NCBI RefSeq assembly: GCF_013370205.1
Contig: NZ_JABWGV010000001.1
Location: 372,001 to 436,000, forward strand
Direction: 5' to 3'
Length of the DNA stretch: 64,000 nucleotides
Source of the DNA: Qipengyuania atrilutea
Lineage (GTDB): Bacteria > Pseudomonadota > Alphaproteobacteria > Sphingomonadales > Sphingomonadaceae
Positions 17,409 to 26,328 of the stretch are shown in pieces. Every line of letters begins with the position of its first letter. The stretch's first letter is position 1. The position numbers and the translations under genes were made by a program. The notes below the pieces were generated by a model. The model did no database searches. It was not told where the DNA came from and saw nothing but the letters and a program-made list of their open reading frames with translations.

Positions 17409-18697
17409 GGAATGGTTTCCTCTAGTTTCTGTTCAGGGGTTTCCTGCTTCAACGCGTCGGGTGGGTCGAAGGTCCGGGTGGTTCGCAAAACCGGGAAGAC
17501 ACGCGCCCACAGAGCGACCGTGGCGATCGCTCCTATCCCTCCCGACACCACCGCAAGCACCGGACCGATAAGGAAGGCGAGGCTGCCGCTGAAGAAATCG
17601 CCGAACTCGTTCGAAGCCGAAATGGTCAGCATCGACACGCTCGAAACGCGGCCGCGCTTTTCGTCCGGAGTATGAAGCTGGATCAGCGACTGCCGGATAT
17701 AGACGGAAAACATATCCGCCGCGCCGACGATGAAAAGCATCGCGAGCGAGAACGGCATGCTCGTCGAAAGACCGAACCCGATGGTCGCCGCACCGAAGAT
17801 CGCGACCGCCCACAGCATCTTCGGTCCGACATTCGACTTGAGCGGACTGAACGAAAACCACGCCGCCGTCAGCGCCGCGCCTACCGCGGGCGCCATGGCC
17901 AGCTGTGCCAGCCCGGTCTCGCCGACTTGCAATATGTCGCGGGCGTAGACCGGAAACAGCGCCGTCGCGCCGGCGAGGAAGACGGCGAACAGGTCGAGCG
18001 TGATGGCTCCGAGCACCATCTTGTTGCGTACGACATACCTCAGCCCGTCGACGATCTGTCCGATGGGCCGCTCCGCGCCGACGATGGGCGAGCGCGGGAC
18101 GTCGCCGATCATGCTGAGCGCGGCGATCGAAACGAGGAACAGCGCTCCGGCAACCGCATAGGGCAGGAACGGCAGGACCGAATAGAGATATCCGCCGATG
18201 GCGGGTCCGACGATCATCCCGACCTGCCAGGCGATCGAGGACAGTGCAATGGCGCTCGGTAGAATCGCCTTCGGTACGAGATTCGGGGCAAGCGCGCTGA
18301 ACGCTGGGCCGGAGAAAGCTCGCGCAACGCCGAGCGCTACGGCGACCGCGAAGAGATACGGCAGGGTGATCGCGTCGATGTAGGTGAGCCACGACAGCGC
18401 CGCGGCGCAAAGCAGTTGCAGGAAGACGGTGGCCCGCCCGACATTGCGCCGGTTGAGGCGGTCGGCTGCCAGACCGGAGAATGGCGTAAGCAGGAACAGC
18501 GGCACGAACTGGAGCAGACCGATGATGGCAAGCTGGCCCGACGCTTCGCCGACATCCATCCCGCCGCTGCGCGCCAACGTGTAGGTCTGCCAGCCGATGA
18601 TCAGCATCATCGCATACTGCGCCAGGGTCATCGCGAAGCGTGAAACCCAGTAGGCCCGGAAATTCGCGATCCGGAACGGCGATGTCTGTTCGGTCAT
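17405..18697 (-). CDS. MFS transporter (MFS_3 / enterobactin exporter-like)
   Basis: A 430-residue, 12-helix major facilitator protein of the efflux subgroup related to EntS. The N-terminal half carries the typical loop 2-3 motif ([12 protein letters not shown] near residue 75). A mirrored loop [13 protein letters not shown] near 345 marks the C-terminal half. It sits in the inner membrane and likely exports a small molecule using the proton gradient; the substrate is unknown. Its stop overlaps the cysK start. The first residues are polar and the start ATG is the only good candidate. Confidence 0.88.
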   Translation of the reverse strand: MTEQTSPFRIANFRAYWVSRFAMTLAQYAMMLIIGWQTYTLARSGGMDVGEASGQLAIIGLLQFVPLFLLTPFSGLAADRLNRRNVGRATVFLQLLCAAALSWLTYIDAITLPYLFAVAVALGVARAFSGPAFSALAPNLVPKAILPSAIALSSIAWQVGMIVGPAIGGYLYSVLPFLPYAVAGALFLVSIAALSMIGDVPRSPIVGAERPIGQIVDGLRYVVRNKMVLGAITLDLFAVFLAGATALFPVYARDILQVGETGLAQLAMAPAVGAALTAAWFSFSPLKSNVGPKMLWAVAIFGAATIGFGLSTSMPFSLAMLFIVGAADMFSVYIRQSLIQLHTPDEKRGRVSSVSMLTISASNEFGDFFSGSLAFLIGPVLAVVSGGIGAIATVALWARVFPVLRTTRTFDPPDALKQETPEQKLEETIP

Positions 18698-18739
18698 ATC
18701 GCGCTCATGGCATCCGCCTGCGCCATTGCAAAGTCAGCA

Positions 18740-18773
18740 AAGAAAAAGGGCGGCGCCGTCTCTGGTGCCGCCC
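18740..18773 (-). terminator. Intrinsic terminator after the PilZ gene
   Basis: A 10-bp inverted repeat with one wobble (18748-18757 and 18764-18773, 6-base loop) lies after the PilZ stop on the minus strand and is followed by TTTTTCTTT. This is a typical rho-independent terminator. Confidence 0.8.
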
Positions 18774-18799
18774 GCTCATTAGTCAGGGGTTATTTCGTA

Positions 18800-19150
18800 T
18801 CAGCGCGGTCGGCGCAGCCTCGGATTGGGCTGCAGCGTGTCGATCATCGCGGAAAAATCATCGAGACGGATGATCCGCTCGAACTGGAAGCCGGCGCGCT
18901 TGTCGCGCGTCCAGATGACGTAAGCCTCGATCCGGCCGATGACGGGAAGGCGTACGATCACGCGGTCGCCTCGTTTGAGGTCCTCCGCATCGTCCACCAT
19001 GAAACCGTGCGCGCTGATGTTGGCGACGTGCAGACGGATATCGCCGCGCTGATGATGCTCGGCGATTACCGGGTGATCGACAGGGTGACGCGCCACCCGC
19101 CGCAGGTCGGTAACACTCAACTGTGCGCCGCCATTCATCTCGCTTACCAA
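18800..19150 (-). CDS. PilZ domain protein
   Basis: A 116-residue single-domain PilZ protein, a probable cyclic-di-GMP receptor. The two parts of the ligand signature are visible: the Arg-rich N-terminal motif RRVARHP near residues 17-23 (RxxxR) and NISAHG near residues 44-49 ([DN]xSxxG). The rest is a beta-barrel-like sequence. There is no output domain, so it would act by protein-protein contact, for example on motility or surface polysaccharide. It is a single-gene unit closed by a good terminator. Two chemoreceptor genes lie about 6 kb away, but no direct link is shown. Confidence 0.88.
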   Translation of the reverse strand: MVSEMNGGAQLSVTDLRRVARHPVDHPVIAEHHQRGDIRLHVANISAHGFMVDDAEDLKRGDRVIVRLPVIGRIEAYVIWTRDKRAGFQFERIIRLDDFSAMIDTLQPNPRLRRPR

Positions 19151-19251
19151 CCTCCAAAGTTTGTCTTGAAGGCGATCTTTGCGCGAAATTGCCTGCTAAT
19201 TGGTTAACGCAGGCGGGTGATTTCCGTCTAGATGACTTTCAAGCGACTCGA

Positions 19252-20481
19252 TTACGACCGCAGGATCGCGTGCTTTTTCTTGCCCATGCTGAGTTTCGCC
19301 TCGCCGCCTTCCGGAAGTACGATAAGATGGCCGGGATCGGTGATCGGCTTGTCGTCGATGCGCACCGCGCCTTCTGCCAGCTTGCGCTTCGCTTCCTTGT
19401 TCGAAGCGGTGAACCCGAGCGCTGTCAGCGCCGCGCCGATCCGCATCTCGCCGCCCGAGACGTCCAGCACCGGCAGGTCGTCGCCTGCGCCTCCCCCGGC
19501 GAAAGTGTCGCTTGCCGTAGCATTGGCGCGCTCGGCGGCTTCGCGCCCTCGCACCAGTGCGGTCACTTCATCCGCGAGCACGGTCTTCGCCTGATTGATC
19601 TCGCTACCTTCGAGCGCTTCCAAACGCGCGATTTCCTCTAGCGGCAGATCGGTGAACAGGCGCAGGAAACGGCCCACGTCGCGGTCATCGACGTTGCGCC
19701 AGTATTGCCAGAAATCATAAGCCGGCAGAGCATCCTCGTTGAGCCATACCGCGCCCGCTGCGGTCTTGCCCATCTTCGCGCCGTCGGCAGTCGTCAGCAG
19801 CGGCGTGGTGACGCCGAAAAGTTCGGCTCCGTCCATGCGGCGGCCAAGTTCGACCCCGTTGACGATGTTCCCCCACTGATCGCTCCCGCCCATCTGCAGG
19901 CGCACCCCCATTTCCTTCGCCATGTGACGGAAATCGTAGCCCTGAAGGATCATGTAGTTGAACTCGAGAAAGGTCATCGGCTGCTCGCGTTCGAGCCGCA
20001 GTTTCACCGAATCGAACGTCAGCATCCGGTTCACCGTGAAGTGCGGGCCGACCTCCTGCAGCAGTTCGATATAACCGAGTTCGCCGAGCCAATCCTGATT
20101 ATCGACCATCACCGCATCGGTCGGTCCGTCGCCGAAGGTCAGCAGTTTCTCGAAGACGGTACGGATGCTTGCGATATTGTCCGCGATGTCTTCGTCGGAC
20201 AGCATCTTGCGGCTTTCGTCACGGCCGGTCGGATCGCCGATCCGCGTAGTGCCGCCGCCCATCAGCACGACGGGCTTGTGACCGGTTTGCTGGAGCCGGC
20301 GCAGCATCATGATCTGCACGAGGCTGCCGATATGGAGGCTCGGCGCCGTCGCATCGAAACCGACGTAACCCGGAACGACCCGATCGGCGGCAAGCTTGTC
20401 CAGTCCCGCCGCGTCGGTGGTCTGGTGAATGTAACCGCGCTCTTCGAGTACGCGCAGCAGAGTGGACTGGTATGTGCTCAT
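19252..20481 (-). CDS. tyrS: Tyrosyl-tRNA synthetase
   Basis: A 409-residue class I TyrRS that charges tRNA-Tyr. The HIGH signature reads HIGS near residue 51 and the KMSKS loop reads KMGKT near residue 238; both variants are normal for bacterial TyrRS. The C-terminal about 65 residues form an S4-type RNA-binding domain ([18 protein letters not shown]). A weak 6-bp hairpin (19191-19196 with 19209-19214) follows the stop on the minus strand and may help termination. Confidence 0.97.
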   Translation of the reverse strand: MSTYQSTLLRVLEERGYIHQTTDAAGLDKLAADRVVPGYVGFDATAPSLHIGSLVQIMMLRRLQQTGHKPVVLMGGGTTRIGDPTGRDESRKMLSDEDIADNIASIRTVFEKLLTFGDGPTDAVMVDNQDWLGELGYIELLQEVGPHFTVNRMLTFDSVKLRLEREQPMTFLEFNYMILQGYDFRHMAKEMGVRLQMGGSDQWGNIVNGVELGRRMDGAELFGVTTPLLTTADGAKMGKTAAGAVWLNEDALPAYDFWQYWRNVDDRDVGRFLRLFTDLPLEEIARLEALEGSEINQAKTVLADEVTALVRGREAAERANATASDTFAGGGAGDDLPVLDVSGGEMRIGAALTALGFTASNKEAKRKLAEGAVRIDDKPITDPGHLIVLPEGGEAKLSMGKKKHAILRS

Positions 20482-20574
20482 GGGCTGAGGGCGGTAAGCA
20501 CCGCCGCTCCCTTTGAAAAGAGGCTATGTCGCCGCTTGCCGCAGACGCGTGCCTGCGCGATAGACGGGCGCATT

Positions 20575-21096
20575 ATGCGCGAACTCGTTCTCCATCCCGA
20601 TAGCCCGTCCGGACCCGCTTCCGGAATCGCCGCTTTCATTCGTCCGACCGAAGAAGGCGTCAAAGTCTCCTTCGCCATTCGCGGCAACCTGGCGCAGATC
20701 GTCGTGCCACACGAACAGGCGCCCGAAAGGGCCGACGATCTGTGGCGAACGACCTGCTGCGAAGTTTTCTGGCAGGAGGAAGGCGCTCCGAACTACACTG
20801 AGTTCAACCTTTCGCCTTCGTCTCGCTGGGCGGCATACGCCTTCACCGATTACCGCGCGGGCCGGGAAGATATTGCTGTCCGCGGCATCGAGATTACGAC
20901 CGAAGCGGAAGGCGACGTGCTGCGCCTCGAAGCACAGATCGAAGCGGAATTGCACTTTCCGGCGCAGGTCGGAATGTCGGTCGTCGTCGAACGGGAGGGG
21001 GGCGAGATGCAGTACTGGGCCTTGGCCTTTCCGGACGGAGAACCGGACTTCCATAGCGCGGAGTGCCGCGCGCTCGGCCTGGCGGGACGGTTATGA
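20575..21096 (+). CDS. DOMON-like domain protein
   Basis: A 173-residue protein that matches the sphingomonad DOMON-like family: WRTTCCEVFW near residue 60, then NYTEFNLSPSSRWAAYAF near 75, a segment shared with carbohydrate-binding DOMON/CBM9-type folds. No signal peptide is visible, so it is probably cytoplasmic. The ATG at 20575 is chosen because the frame upstream overlaps tyrS on the other strand and shows no family features. Its stop overlaps the start of the NamZ-like gene (ATGA), so the two proteins are made together and may act on the same sugar. Confidence 0.75.
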   Translation: MRELVLHPDSPSGPASGIAAFIRPTEEGVKVSFAIRGNLAQIVVPHEQAPERADDLWRTTCCEVFWQEEGAPNYTEFNLSPSSRWAAYAFTDYRAGREDIAVRGIEITTEAEGDVLRLEAQIEAELHFPAQVGMSVVVEREGGEMQYWALAFPDGEPDFHSAECRALGLAGRL

Positions 21097-22295
21097 GCGT
21101 TAAGTTCGGTATCGACCGGCTGCTTGCCGACCCGGCATTACTCGATCGGCTCAAAGGGAAGCGTGTCGCGTTGGTAGCGCATCCCGCTAGCGTCACGGCG
21201 GACCTTACCCATTCGCTCGATGCGCTGATCGCCGCTGGTCTCAATGTCAGCAGTGCGTTCGGCCCCCAGCACGGCCTCAAAGGCGACAAACAGGACAATA
21301 TGGTCGAGACCGCGGACGAGACCGATCCGCAGTACGGCATTCCTGTTTTCAGCCTTTACGGCGAGGTCCGCCGTCCTTCGGGACAGATGATGTCGAGCGC
21401 GGACGTGTTCCTGTTCGACCTTCAGGATCTCGGATGCCGTATATATACCTTTGTCACGACGCTTCTCTATCTACTTGAGGAAGCAGCGAAACAGGGGAAA
21501 GAAGTTTGGGTGCTCGACCGGCCCAACCCTGCAGGCCGGCCCGTTGAAGGCACCTTGCTCCTGCCCGGTCAGGAGAGCTTTGTGGGAGCCGCCCCGATGC
21601 CGATGCGGCATGGCGTCACTATGGGGGAGATGGGGCACTGGTTCGTCGATCACTTCGGTCTCAACGTGGACTACCAGGTTGTCGCCATGGAGGGTTGGGA
21701 GCCGGACGGGCCGGGCTTCGGCTGGCCGACGGACCGCATCTGGATCAATCCCTCGCCAAATGCCGCAAACGTCAACATGGCCCGAGCCTACGCCGGGACG
21801 GTGATGATCGAGGGTGCGACACTCAGCGAGGGCAGGGGGACCACCCGCCCGCTGGAGGTGCTGTTCGGCGCGCCGGACGTGGACGCCAAGGCGGTGCTGG
21901 CGGAAATGCAGACTTTCGCTCCCGAATGGCTCGCCGGATGCGCCTTGCGCGAATGTTACTTCGAACCGACTTTCCACAAACACGCAGGAACACTGTGTAA
22001 TGGCTTGATGATCCACGCGGAAACGCCATTCTACGACCATGCTGCTTTTCGGCCGTGGCGGCTTCAGGCATTGGCGTTCAAGGCCATCCGCCAGCTCTAT
22101 CCGGAATACGAGATATGGCGGGACTTCCCGTATGAATACGAGTTCGACCGGCTGGCGATCGACGTGATCAACGGCGGGCCGGCCTTACGCGAATGGGTGG
22201 ACGACAGCGAGGCAGTACCCGGTGACCTCGATAAGCTCGCCACAAAGGACGAGGCAGACTGGCGCGAAGCGATCGCACCGCACCTGCTCTACTGA
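21093..22295 (+). CDS. DUF1343 / NamZ-like exo-beta-N-acetylmuramidase
   Basis: A 400-residue DUF1343 protein. The family is now linked to NamZ, which removes terminal N-acetylmuramic acid from peptidoglycan fragments (GH171). Conserved pieces include AHPASV near residue 35, FGPQHGLKGDKQDNM near 62, a DLQDLGCRIYTF block near 115, DRPNPAGRP near 148 and SEGRGTTRP near 250. There is no signal peptide, unlike the secreted Bacteroidetes enzymes, so this copy probably works in the cytoplasm in cell-wall recycling. It is coupled to the DOMON-like gene upstream and overlaps the convergent DUF817 gene by 7 bases. Confidence 0.85.
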   Translation: MSVKFGIDRLLADPALLDRLKGKRVALVAHPASVTADLTHSLDALIAAGLNVSSAFGPQHGLKGDKQDNMVETADETDPQYGIPVFSLYGEVRRPSGQMMSSADVFLFDLQDLGCRIYTFVTTLLYLLEEAAKQGKEVWVLDRPNPAGRPVEGTLLLPGQESFVGAAPMPMRHGVTMGEMGHWFVDHFGLNVDYQVVAMEGWEPDGPGFGWPTDRIWINPSPNAANVNMARAYAGTVMIEGATLSEGRGTTRPLEVLFGAPDVDAKAVLAEMQTFAPEWLAGCALRECYFEPTFHKHAGTLCNGLMIHAETPFYDHAAFRPWRLQALAFKAIRQLYPEYEIWRDFPYEYEFDRLAIDVINGGPALREWVDDSEAVPGDLDKLATKDEADWREAIAPHLLY

Positions 22296-23140
22296 TCGGG
22301 CGATCTGACCGGCTGGATCAGCGACACGAGTACGAAGCTGATGAGCATCAGCAGATACCAGCTTCCGAGCTTGGCCAGGCTTACCATGCGCCAGCCGCCG
22401 TCCTGATCCGGATAGGTCCAGGCGTTCGCGAAAGTGCCGATATTCTCGGCAAACCAGATGAACAGAGCCACGAGCCCGAAACCGACGAGCAGCGGCATCC
22501 AGCGGCGTTCCTGCCAGTTGCGAAAGTAGATGCGTGTGCGCCCGAACATCAGGATGATCGCGGCGAACAGCACAAGGCGAATGTCGGGAAGCCAGTGATG
22601 CGCAAAGAAATTCACGTAGATTGCCGCGGCCAGCAGCCATGTCGCCCAGTGGGCCGGATAGCGGGTGAAGCGAAAATCGAAAATGCGCCAGACCCGCGCG
22701 ATGTAGCTGCCGACGGCCGCGTACATGAAGCCCGAGAACAGCGGCACCCCGCCGACCTTCAGAACCGCAGCTTCGGGGTAGATCCATGACCCAGCAGCAG
22801 TCTTGAACAGTTCCATGACTGTCCCCACGACGTGAAAGACGAGAATGACCTTGGCCTCGCTCAGGGTTTCGAGCCGAAGGGCTATCATCCCGGCCTGTAT
22901 CAAAAGGGCGGCAATCGTCAGAAAGTCGTATCGGTGCAGCGGCGCGTCCGCCGGATAGAAGAAATGGGTCGCCAGTAGTAGCGCGAGCATGAGTGCGCCG
23001 AACAGGCAAGCCCAGCCTTGCTTGAACCCGAACAGCAGAAATTCGTAGAGCCATAGCCGCCAGCCGGTGCCGGGGTCGTAGGCTTCGAGCCGCGCACGGA
23101 TTGCGGCGAAGCGGGAATGGCGGCGGTAGTGCTGCGTCAT
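22289..23140 (-). CDS. DUF817 membrane protein
   Basis: A 283-residue polytopic inner-membrane protein with about eight hydrophobic segments. The arrangement (WLYEFLLFGFKQGWACLFG near residue 30, HVVGTVMELFKTAAGSW near 102, and FRNWQERRWMPLLVGFGLVALF near 205) is that of DUF817, a family of unknown function. Its 3' end overlaps the convergent NamZ-like gene by 7 bases. It lies 21 bases downstream of the small exported protein gene on the same strand and may be cotranscribed with it and the VWA gene. Confidence 0.85.
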   Translation of the reverse strand: MTQHYRRHSRFAAIRARLEAYDPGTGWRLWLYEFLLFGFKQGWACLFGALMLALLLATHFFYPADAPLHRYDFLTIAALLIQAGMIALRLETLSEAKVILVFHVVGTVMELFKTAAGSWIYPEAAVLKVGGVPLFSGFMYAAVGSYIARVWRIFDFRFTRYPAHWATWLLAAAIYVNFFAHHWLPDIRLVLFAAIILMFGRTRIYFRNWQERRWMPLLVGFGLVALFIWFAENIGTFANAWTYPDQDGGWRMVSLAKLGSWYLLMLISFVLVSLIQPVRSPDQ

Positions 23141-23161
23141 CGCCGCCCGATCCCCCGGCGC

Positions 23162-23527
23162 TTATCGTGCGGGAATGAGGCCTATCGGCTCGTTTGCGGT
23201 TTCCGGAACAGGGCGGACGTCCGACTTGTCCGAGTGCATCACCAACACCGGGCAGCCATCGATGGTCTTGTCGACCGCCGAAAGGAGGTACGGCTTGTCG
23301 GGAGAGGCAGGTTCGCGGCGAAGCAGCGGCAGGTTGCGCTCGGCACGGACCTGTTCGATCGTGCGCTCGCAGTGCTGTTCCTCGGAATTGCTTTCTGCCT
23401 GAGGTCGAGGCTCGAAAGCGTGGGCATCGTTCTCGGCATCCGGCATTTCCGGAAATGGCAGCGCAGTTCGGTCGCCGTCCACAGCCATACCCGCGGCGGC
23501 CAGAACGATCATGGCAAATTTCAACAT
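23162..23527 (-). CDS. Hypothetical small exported protein
   Basis: A 121-residue protein with a short hydrophobic N-terminus (residues about 4-16) that looks like a signal peptide without a clear cleavage motif. A Pro/Glu-rich stretch follows, then two cysteines (C53 and C92) that could form a disulfide if it is exported. I recognise no family. It starts five bases after the stop of the VWA gene, with AGGATAGG upstream of its ATG, so it is very likely cotranscribed with that gene. It could be a periplasmic partner, but nothing in the sequence proves it. Confidence 0.6.
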   Translation of the reverse strand: MLKFAMIVLAAAGMAVDGDRTALPFPEMPDAENDAHAFEPRPQAESNSEEQHCERTIEQVRAERNLPLLRREPASPDKPYLLSAVDKTIDGCPVLVMHSDKSDVRPVPETANEPIGLIPAR

Positions 23528-23532
23528 CGCAC

Positions 23533-24714
23533 CTATCCTTGCTTGCGACTCAATTCTCGCATCGCGTCGTCGAGTCCGTCAAGCGTCAGCGGATACATCC
23601 GGTCGTTCACCAGCTGTTTGATCATCCGCGTGCTCTGCGAATAGGTCCAATGCTTTTCAGGCACCGGATTGAGCCACACGGTCGCCGGATAGGTATTGGT
23701 GACGCGCTGCATCCAGGTGGCGCCCGCTTCCTCGTTCATATGTTCGACGCTGCCGCCGGGATGCGTCACCTCGTAGGGGCTCATCGCGGCATCGCCGACG
23801 AACGCGACCTTGTAGTCGTGGCCGTACTTGTGAAGCACGTCCCAGGTCTTGGTCCGCTCCTGCCAGCGGCGGCGGTTGTCCTTCCACACGCCTTCGTAAA
23901 GGCAGTTGTGGAAGTAGAAAAATTCGAGGTTCTTGAATTCGCTGGTCGCCGCGCTGAACAGTTCCTCGGTAATCTTGATGAACGGGTCCATCGAGCCGCC
24001 GACGTCCAGAAACAGCAGCAGTTTGACCGCATTGCGCCGCTCGGGCCGCATATGGATGTCGAGCCAGCCCTGTTTGGCCGTGCCGTCGATCGTCGCGTCG
24101 ATGTCGAGTTGATCGGCAGCGCCTTCGCGCGCGAAGCGGCGCAGACGGCGAAGCGCCATCTTTATGTTGCGCGTGCCCAGTTCCTTGGTGTTGTCGAGGT
24201 TCTTGAACTCGCGCTTGTCCCAGACCTTGATCGCGCGCTTGTGCCGGCTCTCGCCGCCGATCCGCACACCTTCCGGGTTGTAGCCGGAATTGCCGAAAGG
24301 CGAAGTGCCGCCGGTCCCGACCCACTTGTTCCCGCCCTCGTGGCGTCCTTCCTGTTCTTCGAGCCGCTTCTTGAGCGTATCCATGATCTCGTCCCAGTCG
24401 CCGAGGGACTTGATCTGCTCCATTTCCTCTGCGCTCAAAAATTTTTCGGCCACCGCCTTCAGCCAGTCTTCCGGGACTTCGACCGGGTTCTGTCCGTAAT
24501 CGGTCAGAATGCCCTTGAAGACTTTCGAGAAGACCTGGTCGAACCGGTCGATCAGCCCCTCGTCCTTCACGAAGGTAGCGCGGCTCAGATAGTAGAAGGC
24601 TTCGGGCGACTGCTCGATGACGTCCCGGTCCAGCGCTTCGAGCAGGGTGAGATGCTCCTTGAAGCTTGCAGGAATGCCCGCGGCTCGAAGTTCGTCTACG
24701 AAATCGAAAAACAT
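23533..24714 (-). CDS. VWA domain protein (CoxE-like)
   Basis: A 393-residue protein with a von Willebrand A domain in its C-terminal half. The metal-ion-dependent adhesion site reads DVGGSM near residue 250 in place of DxSxS. The N-terminal part (about 1-110) is helical, and a Gly/Lys-rich linker follows. Such proteins pair with MoxR-type AAA+ ATPases in maturation or metal-insertion machines. The ATG at 24714 is preferred to the upstream one at 24750 because it gives the family start MFFDFVDELR. The MoxR gene is on the same strand 3 kb upstream, separated by two chemoreceptor genes. Confidence 0.9.
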   Translation of the reverse strand: MFFDFVDELRAAGIPASFKEHLTLLEALDRDVIEQSPEAFYYLSRATFVKDEGLIDRFDQVFSKVFKGILTDYGQNPVEVPEDWLKAVAEKFLSAEEMEQIKSLGDWDEIMDTLKKRLEEQEGRHEGGNKWVGTGGTSPFGNSGYNPEGVRIGGESRHKRAIKVWDKREFKNLDNTKELGTRNIKMALRRLRRFAREGAADQLDIDATIDGTAKQGWLDIHMRPERRNAVKLLLFLDVGGSMDPFIKITEELFSAATSEFKNLEFFYFHNCLYEGVWKDNRRRWQERTKTWDVLHKYGHDYKVAFVGDAAMSPYEVTHPGGSVEHMNEEAGATWMQRVTNTYPATVWLNPVPEKHWTYSQSTRMIKQLVNDRMYPLTLDGLDDAMRELSRKQG

Positions 24715-24820
24715 GGACCGAGGGACTAGCGCAACGCCCGCCGCCTGCAAAGCCGCGAAGGCCGATACGGTTTATTAACCCTGTTCTCATTAGACGGAGT
24801 AATAAAAAGGAGAGGGATAG

Positions 24821-26227
24821 GTGAACGCGCTTACCAGTCAGTTGGATTTCGCGGTCGACGAAGATCGCTTGAGAGCCCTGCCCGAAAGCTGCGGTCAGGT
24901 CGCCGTATCCTGCTCGCAGGTTTCGGGCATCATCGAAACCGTCCGCAATTCGTCGAGCGCCTTACGCGAAGAACATGCACGGATCACACAGACCGTCCGC
25001 GAGCTCGAGGAAGACCAGACCAAGGTTTCGCAGGCGAGCGACGAGGCCCGGATGCTGTCTGCCCGCGCGATCGAGCGCCTTGGTCAGGGGATGGCACAGC
25101 TTCAGTCATCGCTCGGGCAAGTGAGCGATCTGCTCGAACTCGTCGATGCACTGACGTCGCACGTTACCGGGTTCGCCGCCGCGATGGAGCAGGTCAGGCG
25201 CTGCTCCAGCGACATCGAAGAGCTTGCCGACCGGACCAATATCCTCGCGCTAAACGCCAATATCGAGGCGATGCGGGCCGGGGACGCTGGCCGCACTTTT
25301 GCTGTGGTCGCCAACGAGGTCAAAAGCCTTGCAGGACAGACGCGTAGCGCGACGAGCGAGATCGGCGCGGTGATCGACAATCTGTCGCACGAGGCCGGCA
25401 AGGTGATCGAGCGGATCGAAGTCGGTGCGCAGGCCAGTGCCGCCGCCAAGACTTCGGTCGACAGCATCAATACGACCATTGTCGATGTCGTCGGTCTGGT
25501 CGAAGAGGTCGACAATCAAAACGCACAGATAACGCGCTCGACCGGCACGATCAGCGTCCATGTCGACCGGGTCAGGGACGTTCTCGACAAGTTCGCGGAG
25601 AAAGCGGAGGAAAGCGAAAGCAATCTCGAAACGGCGCACGAACGCGTCGGCGGCCTCGAACTTACCGCCTGCGAAATGTTCGATACGCTGGTCCATGCCG
25701 GACTATCGGTGCGCGACAGCGAACTGGTCGAGATTGCGGCGGCAGAGGCGCGAAAGGCAATGCACCTGGCCGAAACCGCGATTGCCGGCGGCAGAGTGTC
25801 CGCCCGCGACTTCTTCGATCGGGACTATTGCCGCATTCCCGGCAGCGATCCCGAATGCTTCACGACTGCCCTGACACCATGGGCCGATGCTAACTGGCAG
25901 CCGCTCCTCGACGCGGTCGTTGCGGGTGATAGCCGGATCGGCTCGGCAGTCTTCGTCGACGAGAACGGTCACTTGCCGACGCACATGAGCCTTTATGCGA
26001 AGTCGCCGTCGGGCGACGTCGCGCGTGATACGCTCTATTCGCGCAAGGGGCGGATTTTCGGCACGCCGATCAATCTGAAGGCAGGCCGTTCGAGCGCGGA
26101 TTACATGACTTCGGTCTACCGCCGCGATGACGAGAACGCCGAATACGTCGTATGGCGCAGCGTCTACATCCCGGTCAGCATTACCGGCCGACGCTGGGGC
26201 AATCTGCAGATTTCCTACCAGCTTTAA
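24821..26227 (+). CDS. Soluble methyl-accepting chemotaxis protein, first of a tandem pair
   Basis: A 468-residue chemoreceptor with no transmembrane segment. Residues about 35-290 are heptad-rich coiled coil. The signalling tip is near residues 140-180 ([33 protein letters not shown] in the usual form, with T for G before FAVV). The C-terminal about 150 residues form a separate domain with [24 protein letters not shown] and [15 protein letters not shown], a Cache-like sensory fold placed after the signalling unit. The GTG start has a strong AAAAAGGAGAGGG ribosome binding site. It is most similar to the next gene, so the pair arose by duplication. Confidence 0.9.
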   Translation: MNALTSQLDFAVDEDRLRALPESCGQVAVSCSQVSGIIETVRNSSSALREEHARITQTVRELEEDQTKVSQASDEARMLSARAIERLGQGMAQLQSSLGQVSDLLELVDALTSHVTGFAAAMEQVRRCSSDIEELADRTNILALNANIEAMRAGDAGRTFAVVANEVKSLAGQTRSATSEIGAVIDNLSHEAGKVIERIEVGAQASAAAKTSVDSINTTIVDVVGLVEEVDNQNAQITRSTGTISVHVDRVRDVLDKFAEKAEESESNLETAHERVGGLELTACEMFDTLVHAGLSVRDSELVEIAAAEARKAMHLAETAIAGGRVSARDFFDRDYCRIPGSDPECFTTALTPWADANWQPLLDAVVAGDSRIGSAVFVDENGHLPTHMSLYAKSPSGDVARDTLYSRKGRIFGTPINLKAGRSSADYMTSVYRRDDENAEYVVWRSVYIPVSITGRRWGNLQISYQL

Positions 26228-26328
26228 CGCCTCATCGTGCTTCAGGGCCGCGAAGTCCTTAACCTCACGGTTACCAGTTTACCCTAATCCTGCAGCTCGG
26301 ATTTCGAAAATTGAGGACTGCCGATCTA

